Shown: positions 8,414-15,068 of the stretch, piece after piece | Position numbering within the stretch: the stretch's first letter is position 1 | How the letters are laid out: the number at the start of each line of letters is the position of its first letter | Origin: a bacterium | Lineage (GTDB): Bacteria > Hydrothermota > UBA3073 > JACQXS01 > JAUWAR01 | NCBI GenBank assembly: GCA_030601965.1 | Contig: JAUWAR010000003.1 | Span: 1-22,540 of the forward strand | DNA length: 22,540 nt | Reading direction: 5' to 3' | Notes under the pieces: generated by a model | What the model was told of the DNA's origin: nothing | The model's input: only the letters and a program-made list of their open reading frames with translations | Database searches by the model: none | Translations under genes and position numbers: made by a program

Positions 8414-8680
8414 TTTTCTTCCTTTCAAGCCTTGAAGGCTTGACTCAAAAACTCTACAAACCCTATAATCCACAACTCCTTCATACCATCATATTGCATC
8501 ACCTCTTCCCTCTAAAAATGGGGTTAAATAGGTTATTAAGAAAATAAGTTATTGGGAAATTGGGGCAAAGAAATGCTGGGATTACTGTGTAATACTACGA
8601 GAGAGTCCCCCCTCTCAGTGGAGAGTAATTTAGTCATTATATGTCTTTATTTCTACTTTTTGATTTTTATCAATTGAGAT
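8414..8680. other. Gene-free interval
   Basis: 267 bases between two minus-strand genes. It holds a 17-bp near-palindrome CAAGCCTTGAAGGCTTG (8426-8442), a weak CTCTC/GAGAG hairpin near 8615-8630 with no T-tract, and the run GGTTAAATAGGTTATTAAG. I see no convincing promoter, RNA or coding region. Confidence 0.5.
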
Positions 8681-9103
8681 TTACTCTAAAATCTTTGTGA
8701 AAGTATCTATTACCTCTCTGGCATGCTTGAAACCCTCTTTTATTACTTCAACATTAATTACCCCTCTATAATAACCAGAAATATGAAGAATATCATATAC
8801 TGAACGCATAGAAGCCATAAGCTTCCCATTGTGCGGAACCTTTCTTAATTCCTTTTCATATTCCTGAATCGATGTGGGTAACTTACCAATCTGGGTTCCG
8901 TTGCTAAGTAAATAAGCATCAATAGCTCTTAAGACAGCAAGATATCCTATGCCACACGCCTCTTTCACATATTTCTCATCCTTATAAAGACCATACTCTA
9001 TGGGGCTCTTTTTCAGATACTCTTTCGCATTTTTAAAATATCTTTTGGACTCAGAAATTGCATCTATAGGAGTTCTTGCAAGTTTTACCGTTACTTTACC
9101 CAT
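8681..9103 (-). CDS. DUF5618-like helical protein, possibly HEPN-related
   Basis: 140 residues, all alpha-helical in character. The opening (MGKVTVKLARTPIDAISESKRYFKNAKEYL) and the Y-KDEKYVKEACGIGYLAVLRAIDAYLL segment look like the DUF5618 family, mostly known from Bacteroidota. A SMRSVYDILHISGYY segment near residue 105 contains an R-x6-H arrangement like that of HEPN domains. Its function is unknown. It stands alone with its own likely promoter and is separated from the next gene by a long gap. No nucleotidyltransferase antitoxin partner lies beside it, so a MNT/HEPN toxin role is not supported by context. The start at 9103 is the only ATG near the conserved N-terminus. Confidence 0.65.
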   Translation of the reverse strand: MGKVTVKLARTPIDAISESKRYFKNAKEYLKKSPIEYGLYKDEKYVKEACGIGYLAVLRAIDAYLLSNGTQIGKLPTSIQEYEKELRKVPHNGKLMASMRSVYDILHISGYYRGVINVEVIKEGFKHAREVIDTFTKILE

Positions 9104-9134
9104 TTGTAAATATTTTTATCCGGGGAATAAGCAT

Positions 9135-9155
9135 TGTCAAGAAAAAAGGTTGACA
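9135..9155. promoter_or_regulatory. Back-to-back -35 boxes between divergent genes
   Basis: TGTCAA (9135-9140, a TTGACA on the minus strand) and TTGACA (9150-9155) form an inverted repeat 9 bases apart. They suit divergent transcription of the DUF5618-like gene and smc, or an operator. The -10 hexamers are poor on both sides (a TAAAAA-like box on minus; only TAGTCT/TCTATA-like on plus). Confidence 0.35.
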
Positions 9156-9163
9156 ATTTAAAA

Positions 9164-9219
9164 ATAGTTAATAGTCTATAGTTGATAGTTTATAAACCAT
9201 AGACCATCAATCATAAACT
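9164..9219 (+). repeat. Eight-unit imperfect 7-nt array upstream of smc
   Basis: ATAGTTA, ATAGTCT, ATAGTTG, ATAGTTT, ATAAACC, ATAGACC, ATCAATC, ATAAACT follow one another without gaps. The second half is partly complementary to the first, so the array can fold. The same ATAGTTN family precedes the gene at 15069. Confidence 0.85.
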
Positions 9220-9226
9220 GCTTTTG

Positions 9227-12200
9227 ATGTTCCTTAAATCTATAGAAATTTTTGGTTTCAAGTCCTTTCATAAAAAAGTCCGGTTGAACTTCCATAAGGG
9301 TATAAATTGTATAGTTGGTCCAAATGGATGCGGCAAAAGTAATATTATAGATGCTCTGAGATGGACACTTGGCGAAACCAACTCCTCTATACTCAGATGT
9401 GAAACACTTGAAGATATAATATTCCATGGCACAAAGACAAAACATCGGGTTGGAATAGCAGATGTGAGACTAATTATTGAAAATAATAATGGCTCTGAAA
9501 TAGAAATAACAAAGAAAATAACACGAGGAGGTTCTACAGAGTGTTTCATAAACAGAAATTTGGTAAGACAAAGAGACATAATTGACCTATTCCTTGATAC
9601 TGGCACTTATGCTTATGCACTTATGGAAAGAACAGTAATAGACAAACTCCTTTCCGAGGGAGCAAGCAATATGCGAAGAAAACTTATTGAAGAACTGGCT
9701 GGAATAGGGGGGTATAGAGAAAATAGAGCCCATACCCTATCTAAATTGGAAAGACTCTCCATAGACACTGAAAGATTGGATACCCTGATATCTGAAATAG
9801 AGGAGACTGAAAGAAATCTCTCTCTACAGGTAAAACGGGCAAAAAGATATAATAAATTAAAACAAGTTTCAAAAGACATGAAATCTGCAATCTATATAAG
9901 AAAAAAGGGACTCTTGCAAGAAAAAGAAGACAAACTTAGTACCCTGCACCAAAGAAAAAATATTGTGGAAAAAGAAAAAGAGGAATTGGAACAAGAGATA
10001 AGAAAGCTTTATATGGAAAAGGATTTAAAAGACGCAAGAGAAAAAGTCCAACAAAGAGAAAAAAATATTGCAACCTTCAAGGAAAGAAAAACGGCACTTC
10101 TTGAATGGAAAAAGGAAGTGGAGACCAAAGTCCAAAGTCTTAAACCTGAAATACCCCATTTTCAGGAGAAGATTGAATTATTAGAACAAAAAGAGAAAAA
10201 GTTAATAGAGTTTACAGTTAACGGTTCACAGTTTACAGATAAAAAAGACCAACAACTGTCAACCGTCAACCGTCAACTGTTAAAAGAATTAGAAACAATG
10301 AAAAGAAAAGAGGTAGAACTCTCTATGATAACAAAGGAATCTGAAAAGATAAATGAGGAGGAGCAAAGACTTCTAACACAACTCCAGGACAAAGAGGGAC
10401 TACTTAATTCTCTGAAATTTACCGATAGTCAAAAATTACGACAATTGAGAGAAACCCTGCAAACAAATGAGCAAAAACACCTACTTGCTCAAACTTACCT
10501 TTCGTCTATCTCAAGGGACTTGCCATATCCTGTTGTCAGTGATGTAATGAATATAAAACAGGGATTTGAGGTCCCTGTGATGTCAGCCCTTGAAGATACT
10601 ATCTCCACCTTCGTTGTCCAAAAAACAGAACAAGCCCTTGAAATTATGAAAGGTGTCCGAACAAGTGCTATCTCTTTACAACTTATAGAAGAAAAGTCAA
10701 AAAGTTTAAAAGTTAAAAAGTCAAAAGGACCTTTAATCTTTTCAACCTTTGAACCTTCAAACCTTTCTCTCTTTGTAGAGTGGCAAAAAGGTTATGAAAA
10801 GATGAGGGGTTTCCTTTCTAATTACATTCTTGTAGATGATATTAATTCTGCACTTAAACTTAGAGAAAACTTCAAAGATTTATTTTTTGTCACAAAACAG
10901 GGAATAGTTTTGACGCCTCAAGGTGTAATAAGGGGAGGCAAAATAGAAGAAATCTCAAATCTCAAATCTCAAATCTCAAATCTGAAGTTAATAGAGAGAG
11001 AGATAAAGAAACTAAAAGGGAATATTCATAGTATGGAAGAGACGGAAAAAAGCATAACCAAACAAAGGGCTAATCTTGAGGCATCTATTGCTATCATAAA
11101 GAATAGTCTTAAACAATTAAAGAATAAAAAAAGAGAATATGACCAGAAAGGAAATCTTGAACAAATTAGAAGAGAAATCAAAGAAAGAGAACAAACCAGG
11201 ACATTTGTTATAAGACTCTTTGCCATTAAGGAGGAAAGGAATAGATTAAATTCTTATCTGGAGGAAAAGAGGTTAACAATTGCTGGAGAGGTAGAAAAAA
11301 CCAGAGAACTTGAAGGTAAAATCTATGATATTTCAAGAAGACTTAAACAGGAGGAAAAGCATCTCACAGCAGAGAAAGAAATTCTTGCTGGTTTAGAGAA
11401 GGGAATAAGAAATACCCAGAGCACAATTGACAAAAAACTCAAAAATGTAAAGGATGAGCATTTTTCACTTTCCCGGAATATTGAAGAAATCAAAGAAGAG
11501 ACAGGTAGAATAAAGGCATATCTTGAATTTCTTGAATCTGAAGGGATAAAAGACACGACAGGCAAGATGCCTGTCCCACCATTGGTAACACAGGCTTCCA
11601 GCCTGTGGGAAGAAAACCAAGGTGGCACAGGCTTCCAGCCTGTGAAAGACGAACAAGAGATTGAGAAATTAGAGGATAAGATTAGGCATCTTGAGCCTAT
11701 AAATTCACTTGCAATTGACCAGCATAAAGAGGTGAAGGAAAGACTTGATTCTCTTGTTGAAGGTAGAGATGACCTTATTCATGCAAGAGAAATTACAGAA
11801 CAAACAATCAAAACCCTTGATAAAAGCAGCGCAGAGAGATTCAGAGCAGGTCTTGAAGATGCAAACAGGGAATTCAGTGCTGTGTTTTCTTCACTCTTTA
11901 ATGGTGGAGAGTGTTCTTTAATACTAAGAGACGCCCGCTTGCCGTCTGTCGGGCAGGGAAACCCATTAGAGACAGCCCTTGATATAGTTGCCTCTCCTGG
12001 GGGAAAGTCTATGAAAAGGATTGAACTTTTATCAACTGGTGAAAAGGCACTTACTGTTATCGCACTTCTTTTTGGAATTTACAATTTAAAACCTGCACCT
12101 TTTGTGATACTTGACGAAGTAGATGCACCACTTGACGATGCCAACATACAGAGATTTGTGAAACTCATTCAAGACAGGACAAAAGATTCCCAGTTTATAA

Positions 12201-12304
12201 TAATTACACACAATAAGAAGACAATGGAGATTGCAGACTATCTTTATGGAGTAACTATGGCAGAACCAGGCGTCTCAAAAATTGTATCAGTCCAGATGCG
12301 TTAA
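9227..12304 (+). CDS. smc: Chromosome partition protein SMC
   Basis: 1025 residues from ATG 9227 (one codon after a TTG). It is the ATPase of the SMC-ScpAB condensin that loops and separates chromosomes. Head N-terminus: MFLKSIEIFGFKSFHKK and Walker A GPNGCGKSN (residues 31-39). Coiled coil about 165-425, hinge about 430-575 (FEVPVMSALEDTISTFVV to LTPQGVIRGGK), coiled coil to about 850. C-terminal head: signature LSTGEKALTV (about 936) and Walker B FVILDEVDAPLDDAN. It is shorter than the usual 1150-1200 residues because of short arms. The signature has T where LSGGE is usual. Repeat DNA is translated in the arms: 7-nt arrays at 10215-10280 and 10951-10983, 8-nt arrays at 10692-10766, three hairpins at 11557-11644 and a palindrome near 11934. 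Confidence 0.95.
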   Translation: MFLKSIEIFGFKSFHKKVRLNFHKGINCIVGPNGCGKSNIIDALRWTLGETNSSILRCETLEDIIFHGTKTKHRVGIADVRLIIENNNGSEIEITKKITRGGSTECFINRNLVRQRDIIDLFLDTGTYAYALMERTVIDKLLSEGASNMRRKLIEELAGIGGYRENRAHTLSKLERLSIDTERLDTLISEIEETERNLSLQVKRAKRYNKLKQVSKDMKSAIYIRKKGLLQEKEDKLSTLHQRKNIVEKEKEELEQEIRKLYMEKDLKDAREKVQQREKNIATFKERKTALLEWKKEVETKVQSLKPEIPHFQEKIELLEQKEKKLIEFTVNGSQFTDKKDQQLSTVNRQLLKELETMKRKEVELSMITKESEKINEEEQRLLTQLQDKEGLLNSLKFTDSQKLRQLRETLQTNEQKHLLAQTYLSSISRDLPYPVVSDVMNIKQGFEVPVMSALEDTISTFVVQKTEQALEIMKGVRTSAISLQLIEEKSKSLKVKKSKGPLIFSTFEPSNLSLFVEWQKGYEKMRGFLSNYILVDDINSALKLRENFKDLFFVTKQGIVLTPQGVIRGGKIEEISNLKSQISNLKLIEREIKKLKGNIHSMEETEKSITKQRANLEASIAIIKNSLKQLKNKKREYDQKGNLEQIRREIKEREQTRTFVIRLFAIKEERNRLNSYLEEKRLTIAGEVEKTRELEGKIYDISRRLKQEEKHLTAEKEILAGLEKGIRNTQSTIDKKLKNVKDEHFSLSRNIEEIKEETGRIKAYLEFLESEGIKDTTGKMPVPPLVTQASSLWEENQGGTGFQPVKDEQEIEKLEDKIRHLEPINSLAIDQHKEVKERLDSLVEGRDDLIHAREITEQTIKTLDKSSAERFRAGLEDANREFSAVFSSLFNGGECSLILRDARLPSVGQGNPLETALDIVASPGGKSMKRIELLSTGEKALTVIALLFGIYNLKPAPFVILDEVDAPLDDANIQRFVKLIQDRTKDSQFIIITHNKKTMEIADYLYGVTMAEPGVSKIVSVQMR
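10215..10280 (+). repeat. Inverted pair of 7-nt arrays in smc
   Basis: CAGTTAA, CGGTTCA, CAGTTTA, CAGATAA (10215-10242) and, after a short spacer, CAACTGT, CAACCGT, CAACCGT, CAACTGT (10253-10280). The second block is largely the reverse complement of the first, so a hairpin can form. Both are translated in the N-terminal coiled coil. Confidence 0.8.
10692..10766 (+). repeat. Inverted pair of 8-nt arrays in smc hinge
   Basis: Four AAAAGTCA-type octamers (10692-10723) are followed by CTTT/TTCAAC-type octamers (10739-10766) of complementary character. They encode KSKSLKVKKSKG and IFSTFEPSNLS, low-complexity loops within the hinge domain. Confidence 0.7.
10951..10983 (+). repeat. 7-nt array (AATCTCA) in smc
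   Basis: Four perfect AATCTCA units plus five bases. They encode EISNLKSQISNLKL just after the hinge, a stretch compatible with a coiled coil. Confidence 0.9.
11557..11644. repeat. Triple-hairpin dispersed repeat translated within smc
   Basis: Three 19-bp palindromes with ACAGGC/GCCTGT arms: 11557-11575 (loop AAGAT), 11589-11607 and 11626-11644 (the last two identical, arms CACAGGCT). They are translated as residues about 777-806 (TGKMPVPP, TQASSLW, GTGFQPV), a proline- and glycine-rich break in the C-terminal coiled coil. Confidence 0.85.
11934..11958. repeat. Possible further palindromic insert in smc
   Basis: A GC-rich imperfect palindrome (GCCCGCTTGCCG, TCTGTCGGGCAGG) resembling the 1414 and 2597 inserts in composition but read in another phase (ARLPSVGQG). 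It lies in the C-terminal head before the signature motif. Confidence 0.4.
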
Positions 12305-12429
12305 TGTGAAATGTGGAATGTGAAATGTGGAATGTGAAAGAACTGTGAAAGGTTAAAGGTTACAACATTAAACATTACACATAAAACATTTAACAAGTGG
12401 AACATTACACATAAAACATTTAACAGTTT
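12303..12429 (+). repeat. 7-nt arrays filling the smc-tsaE gap
   Basis: AATGTGA/AATGTGG alternate five times (12303-12337). After some 27 bases, ACATTAA, ACATTAC, ACATAAA, ACATTTA run (12365-12392) and are repeated as ACATTAC, ACATAAA, ACATTTA, ACAGTTT (12402-12429). The last unit ends exactly at the base before the tsaE ATG. Confidence 0.85.
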
Positions 12430-12834
12430 ATGCGATTTATTTCCCATTCCGAGATAGAAACCAAGAGATTTGGACAAAAAATTGGAAGTGAACTTAAAAA
12501 TGGAGACTGCGTAGCACTTTACGGAGAACTTGGTGCTGGAAAAACAGTTCTCATAAAGGGTATTGTTCAAGGAACTGGATGTGATAAGCTTGTGAAAAGT
12601 CCATCGTTTATTATCGTGAACGAGTATAAATGCAAAATCCCAATCTTTCATATAGACTTATATAGAATAAAAGGAGATTTTCCAAATCTTGATTTGAGGG
12701 AGTATTTCTATGGAAAAGGGATATGTCTTATAGAATGGGCAGAAAGAGCAAAAGATATTCTACCAGATAAAAGAATTGAGGTCTTTATAAAAGTGATGGA
12801 TGAAACTACGAGGGAGATAACTACAAACACCTAA
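12430..12834 (+). CDS. tsaE: tRNA threonylcarbamoyladenosine biosynthesis ATPase TsaE
   Basis: 134 residues, within the usual TsaE size. It is the ATPase that works with TsaB and TsaD to form N6-threonylcarbamoyladenosine at position 37 of ANN-decoding tRNAs. Visible motifs: Walker A GELGAGKT (about residues 36-43), the SPSFIIVNEY switch segment (about 58-67), HIDLYRI (about 75) and LIEWAER (about 98). tsaB follows 58 bases downstream, so the two are probably co-transcribed. tsaC and tsaD are not in the window. There is no Shine-Dalgarno sequence; the start touches a 7-nt array. Confidence 0.95.
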   Translation: MRFISHSEIETKRFGQKIGSELKNGDCVALYGELGAGKTVLIKGIVQGTGCDKLVKSPSFIIVNEYKCKIPIFHIDLYRIKGDFPNLDLREYFYGKGICLIEWAERAKDILPDKRIEVFIKVMDETTREITTNT

Positions 12835-12861
12835 AAGTCCAAAAATCCAAAATACCTAAAA

Positions 12862-12885
12862 TTTAGGTGTTTAGGCATTTAGGCA
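12862..12885 (+). repeat. 8-nt array between tsaE and tsaB
   Basis: TTTAGGTG, TTTAGGCA, TTTAGGCA. Together with the upstream CCTAAAAGTCCAAAA it forms a compound unit that recurs in similar order after the ABC ATPase gene (20048-20122). Confidence 0.75.
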
Positions 12886-12892
12886 TTTAAAA

Positions 12893-13621
12893 ATGTATGT
12901 TCTCTGTATTAACACCTCAACATTTGCACTTTCACTTGGCATAGTAGCCTCTGATACAGGAGAAATTCACACAATATCAGAAACTGTAATAAATACAGGA
13001 AAACCTCATTCTGAGGATTTAATCCCGATTCTGGATTTTATATTAAAGAATGCCAGAATTAGTCTTGAAGATATAGACGCAATTACAATCTGTATAGGTC
13101 CTGGTTCATTTACCGGTCTGAGAATTGGACTCGCTTTTGCAAAAGGATTGGCTTATTCCATAAAGAAACCCCTTATCGGTATTCCGACCCTTGATGCATT
13201 AGCCAATTCTATTCAGGTTTCAGGTTCCATGTTACATGTTCCATGTTTTCATATAACTCCTATGATGGATACCAAAAGAGGCGAGGTTTATACTGCAACA
13301 TACACCCAGAAAGCAGAAAACAGAAGACAGAAGACAGAAAGGATAACAGAGTATGAGGTGGTTTTACCTGAGGCACTTATGAGAAAACTCAAGGGTAAGC
13401 ATATTTTTTTAGGTGATGGTGCAGGGATTTACAGGTCTTTAATTAAAGAAAAGATGGGAGAAAATGCCCATTTCATAGACCCAAACATTGATTTTCCTAC
13501 AATTTTGTCCATTGGTATGCTGGGCGTGGAGAGGTTATCAAAAAAAACATCAGATGATATAGATAGTCTTGAACCTCTGTACATTTATCCTCCAAAAATC
13601 CGCAAGAAAGATTATCATTAA
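12893..13621 (+). CDS. tsaB: tRNA threonylcarbamoyladenosine biosynthesis protein TsaB
   Basis: 242 residues. TsaB is a catalytically inactive TsaD paralogue that serves as the dimerisation platform of the TsaB-TsaD-TsaE complex. The ASKHA fold is seen in LCINTSTFALSLGI at the start, SEDLIPILDFIL, the family hallmark GPGSFTGLRIGLAFAKGLAY (about residues 69-88) and KRGEVYTATY. Its partner tsaE is immediately upstream. Two 7-nt arrays are translated inside it: 13213-13247 (VSGSMLHVPCF) and 13307-13341 (QKAENRRQKTER), both in variable loops. The second follows the RGEVY strand. Confidence 0.93.
   Translation: MYVLCINTSTFALSLGIVASDTGEIHTISETVINTGKPHSEDLIPILDFILKNARISLEDIDAITICIGPGSFTGLRIGLAFAKGLAYSIKKPLIGIPTLDALANSIQVSGSMLHVPCFHITPMMDTKRGEVYTATYTQKAENRRQKTERITEYEVVLPEALMRKLKGKHIFLGDGAGIYRSLIKEKMGENAHFIDPNIDFPTILSIGMLGVERLSKKTSDDIDSLEPLYIYPPKIRKKDYH
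13213..13247 (+). repeat. Five-unit 7-nt array inside tsaB
   Basis: TCAGGTT, TCAGGTT, CCATGTT, ACATGTT, CCATGTT. Read in frame as the loop QVSGSMLHVPC. Confidence 0.85.
13307..13341 (+). repeat. Five-unit 7-nt array inside tsaB
   Basis: CAGAAAG, CAGAAAA, CAGAAGA, CAGAAGA, CAGAAAG. Read in frame as QKAENRRQKTE. Its unit is close to the complement of the TCTGTCT unit at 301-332. Confidence 0.85.
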
Positions 13622-13639
13622 CATTTTTGCTATTATATC

Positions 13640-13669
13640 TTGACAGGATAATTGAAAATGTGATATTAA
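13640..13669 (+). promoter_or_regulatory. Sigma70-type promoter upstream of the LptE-like gene
   Basis: TTGACA (13640-13645), 18-nt spacer, TATTAA (13664-13669). The predicted transcription start, about 13676, is only a few bases before the ATG at 13681, so the transcript would be nearly leaderless. This supports 13681 as the intended start of the lipoprotein. Confidence 0.55.
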
Positions 13670-13680
13670 ACATTCACAAA

Positions 13681-14156
13681 ATGCGGAACTTCTTACTTCT
13701 TACTTCTTACTTCTTACTTCTGCCGGGTGTATCTACAATTTTTCTCCATTTTCCCGAACAGGTATAAAATCTATCTATATTCCTTTGTTTGAAAATACTA
13801 CAATAAAATATGGAATAGAACAAACCGTTACAGAAAAGATAATAAACCAGTTTGTAAGGGACAATAGACTCAAAGTCTATTCTGATAAAAAAAAGGCGGC
13901 GTCTATTTTACTTGGAAAAATTACTGCCTACAATAACAATCCATTTTCTTATGATGAAAAAGAAAATGTGAAAGATTATAAAATAGAGGTATCTCTTGAA
14001 CTAATTTATAAAGATGCTAAAGACAATACAATTCTTGAAAAGAAATTAAACGAATGGATAACCTACCCAATTGATGAGACTGAAGAAGATGGAATAGAAA
14101 AACTTGCTGAAAAAATTGCTTATGATATCTTGCAAGGAATTACCACAGGATGGTGA
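13681..14156 (+). CDS. lptE: LptE-like LPS-assembly lipoprotein, start out of frame by one 7-nt repeat unit
   Basis: The body (IKSIYIPLFENTTIKYGIEQTVTEKIINQFVRDNRLKVYSDKKKA to the final GITTGW) matches LptE, the outer-membrane lipoprotein that plugs LptD in LPS export. The same frame extends upstream through a lipobox (LLTSAGC, cysteine codon 13728-13730), but no ATG lies in that frame. ATG 13681, just after a promoter, is in another frame and stops at 13165+2 relative codons further on, at 13165 short of nothing conserved: its 28-codon product ends at TAA 13165+602 (13765-13767 region). Between ATG and lipobox lies an ACTTCTT array (13688-13721). One extra unit yields MRNFLLLTSYFLLLTSAGC, an ideal lipoprotein signal, and a 160-residue protein. 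As sequenced, only a signal-less product from TTG 13785 could be made. xerC/D overlaps its stop by 7 bases. Confidence 0.7.
13688..13721 (+). repeat. 7-nt array (ACTTCTT) at the LptE-like signal peptide
   Basis: Four perfect ACTTCTT units plus ACTTCT. It sits between ATG 13681 (frame 1) and the lipobox (frame 3). A net change of +7 or -14 bases joins the two frames. Confidence 0.92.
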
Positions 14157-15028
14157 TTACAGAGTTTATAAATTATTTACGAGTGGACAGAGGGAACTCT
14201 TCAAAAACTGTAGAGGCTTATGAACAAGACATCAAAAAACTGTTTCTATTTCTTGAAAAAACCAAAATGAATTTTAAAAATATAGGCACAACAGAGGTGG
14301 AGAACTTTTTATTAACTCTTAAAAAAAGGGGGCTTAAATCCTCATCTATTTCACGGATTGTAACAACTATAAGAATCTTCTACAGGTTCCTTGTTGAAGA
14401 GGGCGAGATTAAATCATCACCAGTAATAGATATGGAGGTATTAAAATATACAAAACCCCTCCCAAATGTTCTTGATGTCCGTGAAGTCCAGAAAATATTG
14501 GAACAACCTTCTCTTTCAAAGCCCACTGGATTGCGTGATAGGGCTATGTTAGAATTGCTTTATGCCACAGGTTTAAGAATAAGCGAACTTCTTGATTTAA
14601 AACTCAGCGATATATTCCTTGAAGACAACTTTTTAAGAGCCTTTGGCAAAGGGAGCAAAGAAAGGATAGTCCCTATTGGGTCTTATGCAAAGGAATATGT
14701 TATTCTATATCTTAAAGATGCAAGACCTATACTTAAAAAAGGTAAATCCACAGAGATTCTATTTCTAAATACAAGGGGTGGGAGACTCTCAAGAATGGGT
14801 TTCTGGAAGATATTACACTCCTATCTTATCAAAGTAGGATTAAAGAAAAAGGTTACACCTCACACATTCAGGCATTCCTTTGCAACTCATTTATTAGAGG
14901 GAGGTGCTGACCTCAGGTCTGTTCAGGAGATGTTAGGTCATTCAAGCATCACAACAACTGAAATTTATACACATATAGATAGAGAAAAACTGATGGAGGC
15001 AATTAAAGAATTCCATCCAAGAGGATAA
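14150..15028 (+). CDS. Tyrosine recombinase XerC/XerD
   Basis: 292 residues, typical of Xer recombinases that resolve chromosome dimers at dif. The N-terminal SAM-like core-binding domain (FINYLRVDRGNSSKTVEAYEQDIKKLFLFL) is followed by the catalytic domain with the full set of residues: Arg in LYATGLRISELL (about 143), Lys in GKGSKERIVPIG, HTFRHSFATHLLEGG (His and Arg), LGHSS, and the nucleophile Tyr in EIYTHIDREKL (about 275). It ends HPRG, as in XerD-like proteins. It is too conserved and too embedded in a housekeeping cluster to be an integron or phage integrase. XerC cannot be separated from XerD by eye. The start overlaps the preceding gene; AAGGA lies 10 bases upstream, one of few clear ribosome binding sites here. 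Confidence 0.92.
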   Translation: MVITEFINYLRVDRGNSSKTVEAYEQDIKKLFLFLEKTKMNFKNIGTTEVENFLLTLKKRGLKSSSISRIVTTIRIFYRFLVEEGEIKSSPVIDMEVLKYTKPLPNVLDVREVQKILEQPSLSKPTGLRDRAMLELLYATGLRISELLDLKLSDIFLEDNFLRAFGKGSKERIVPIGSYAKEYVILYLKDARPILKKGKSTEILFLNTRGGRLSRMGFWKILHSYLIKVGLKKKVTPHTFRHSFATHLLEGGADLRSVQEMLGHSSITTTEIYTHIDREKLMEAIKEFHPRG

Positions 15029-15030
15029 AA

Positions 15031-15065
15031 ATAGTTAATAGTTCATAGTCAATAGTTGATAGTTA
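15031..15065 (+). repeat. Five-unit 7-nt array (ATAGTTN) before the zinc-ribbon gene
   Basis: ATAGTTA, ATAGTTC, ATAGTCA, ATAGTTG, ATAGTTA, ending three bases before the ATG at 15069. Same family as 9164-9219. Confidence 0.88.
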
Positions 15066-15068
15066 AAA

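Noticed and set aside
8610..8632. Rho-independent terminator
   Set aside because: The CTCTC/GAGAG stem is short and has no T-tract on either strand.
11323..11656. Antisense open frames over smc
   Set aside because: They are shadows of the coding strand and the triple-hairpin repeat, with no recognisable protein features.
14150..15028. Phage or integron integrase
   Set aside because: Length, motifs and position in a housekeeping cluster fit XerC/XerD, with no mobile genes around.
7919..15065. CRISPR arrays
   Set aside because: The tandem arrays have 7- or 8-nt units with no spacers, and no cas genes are present.
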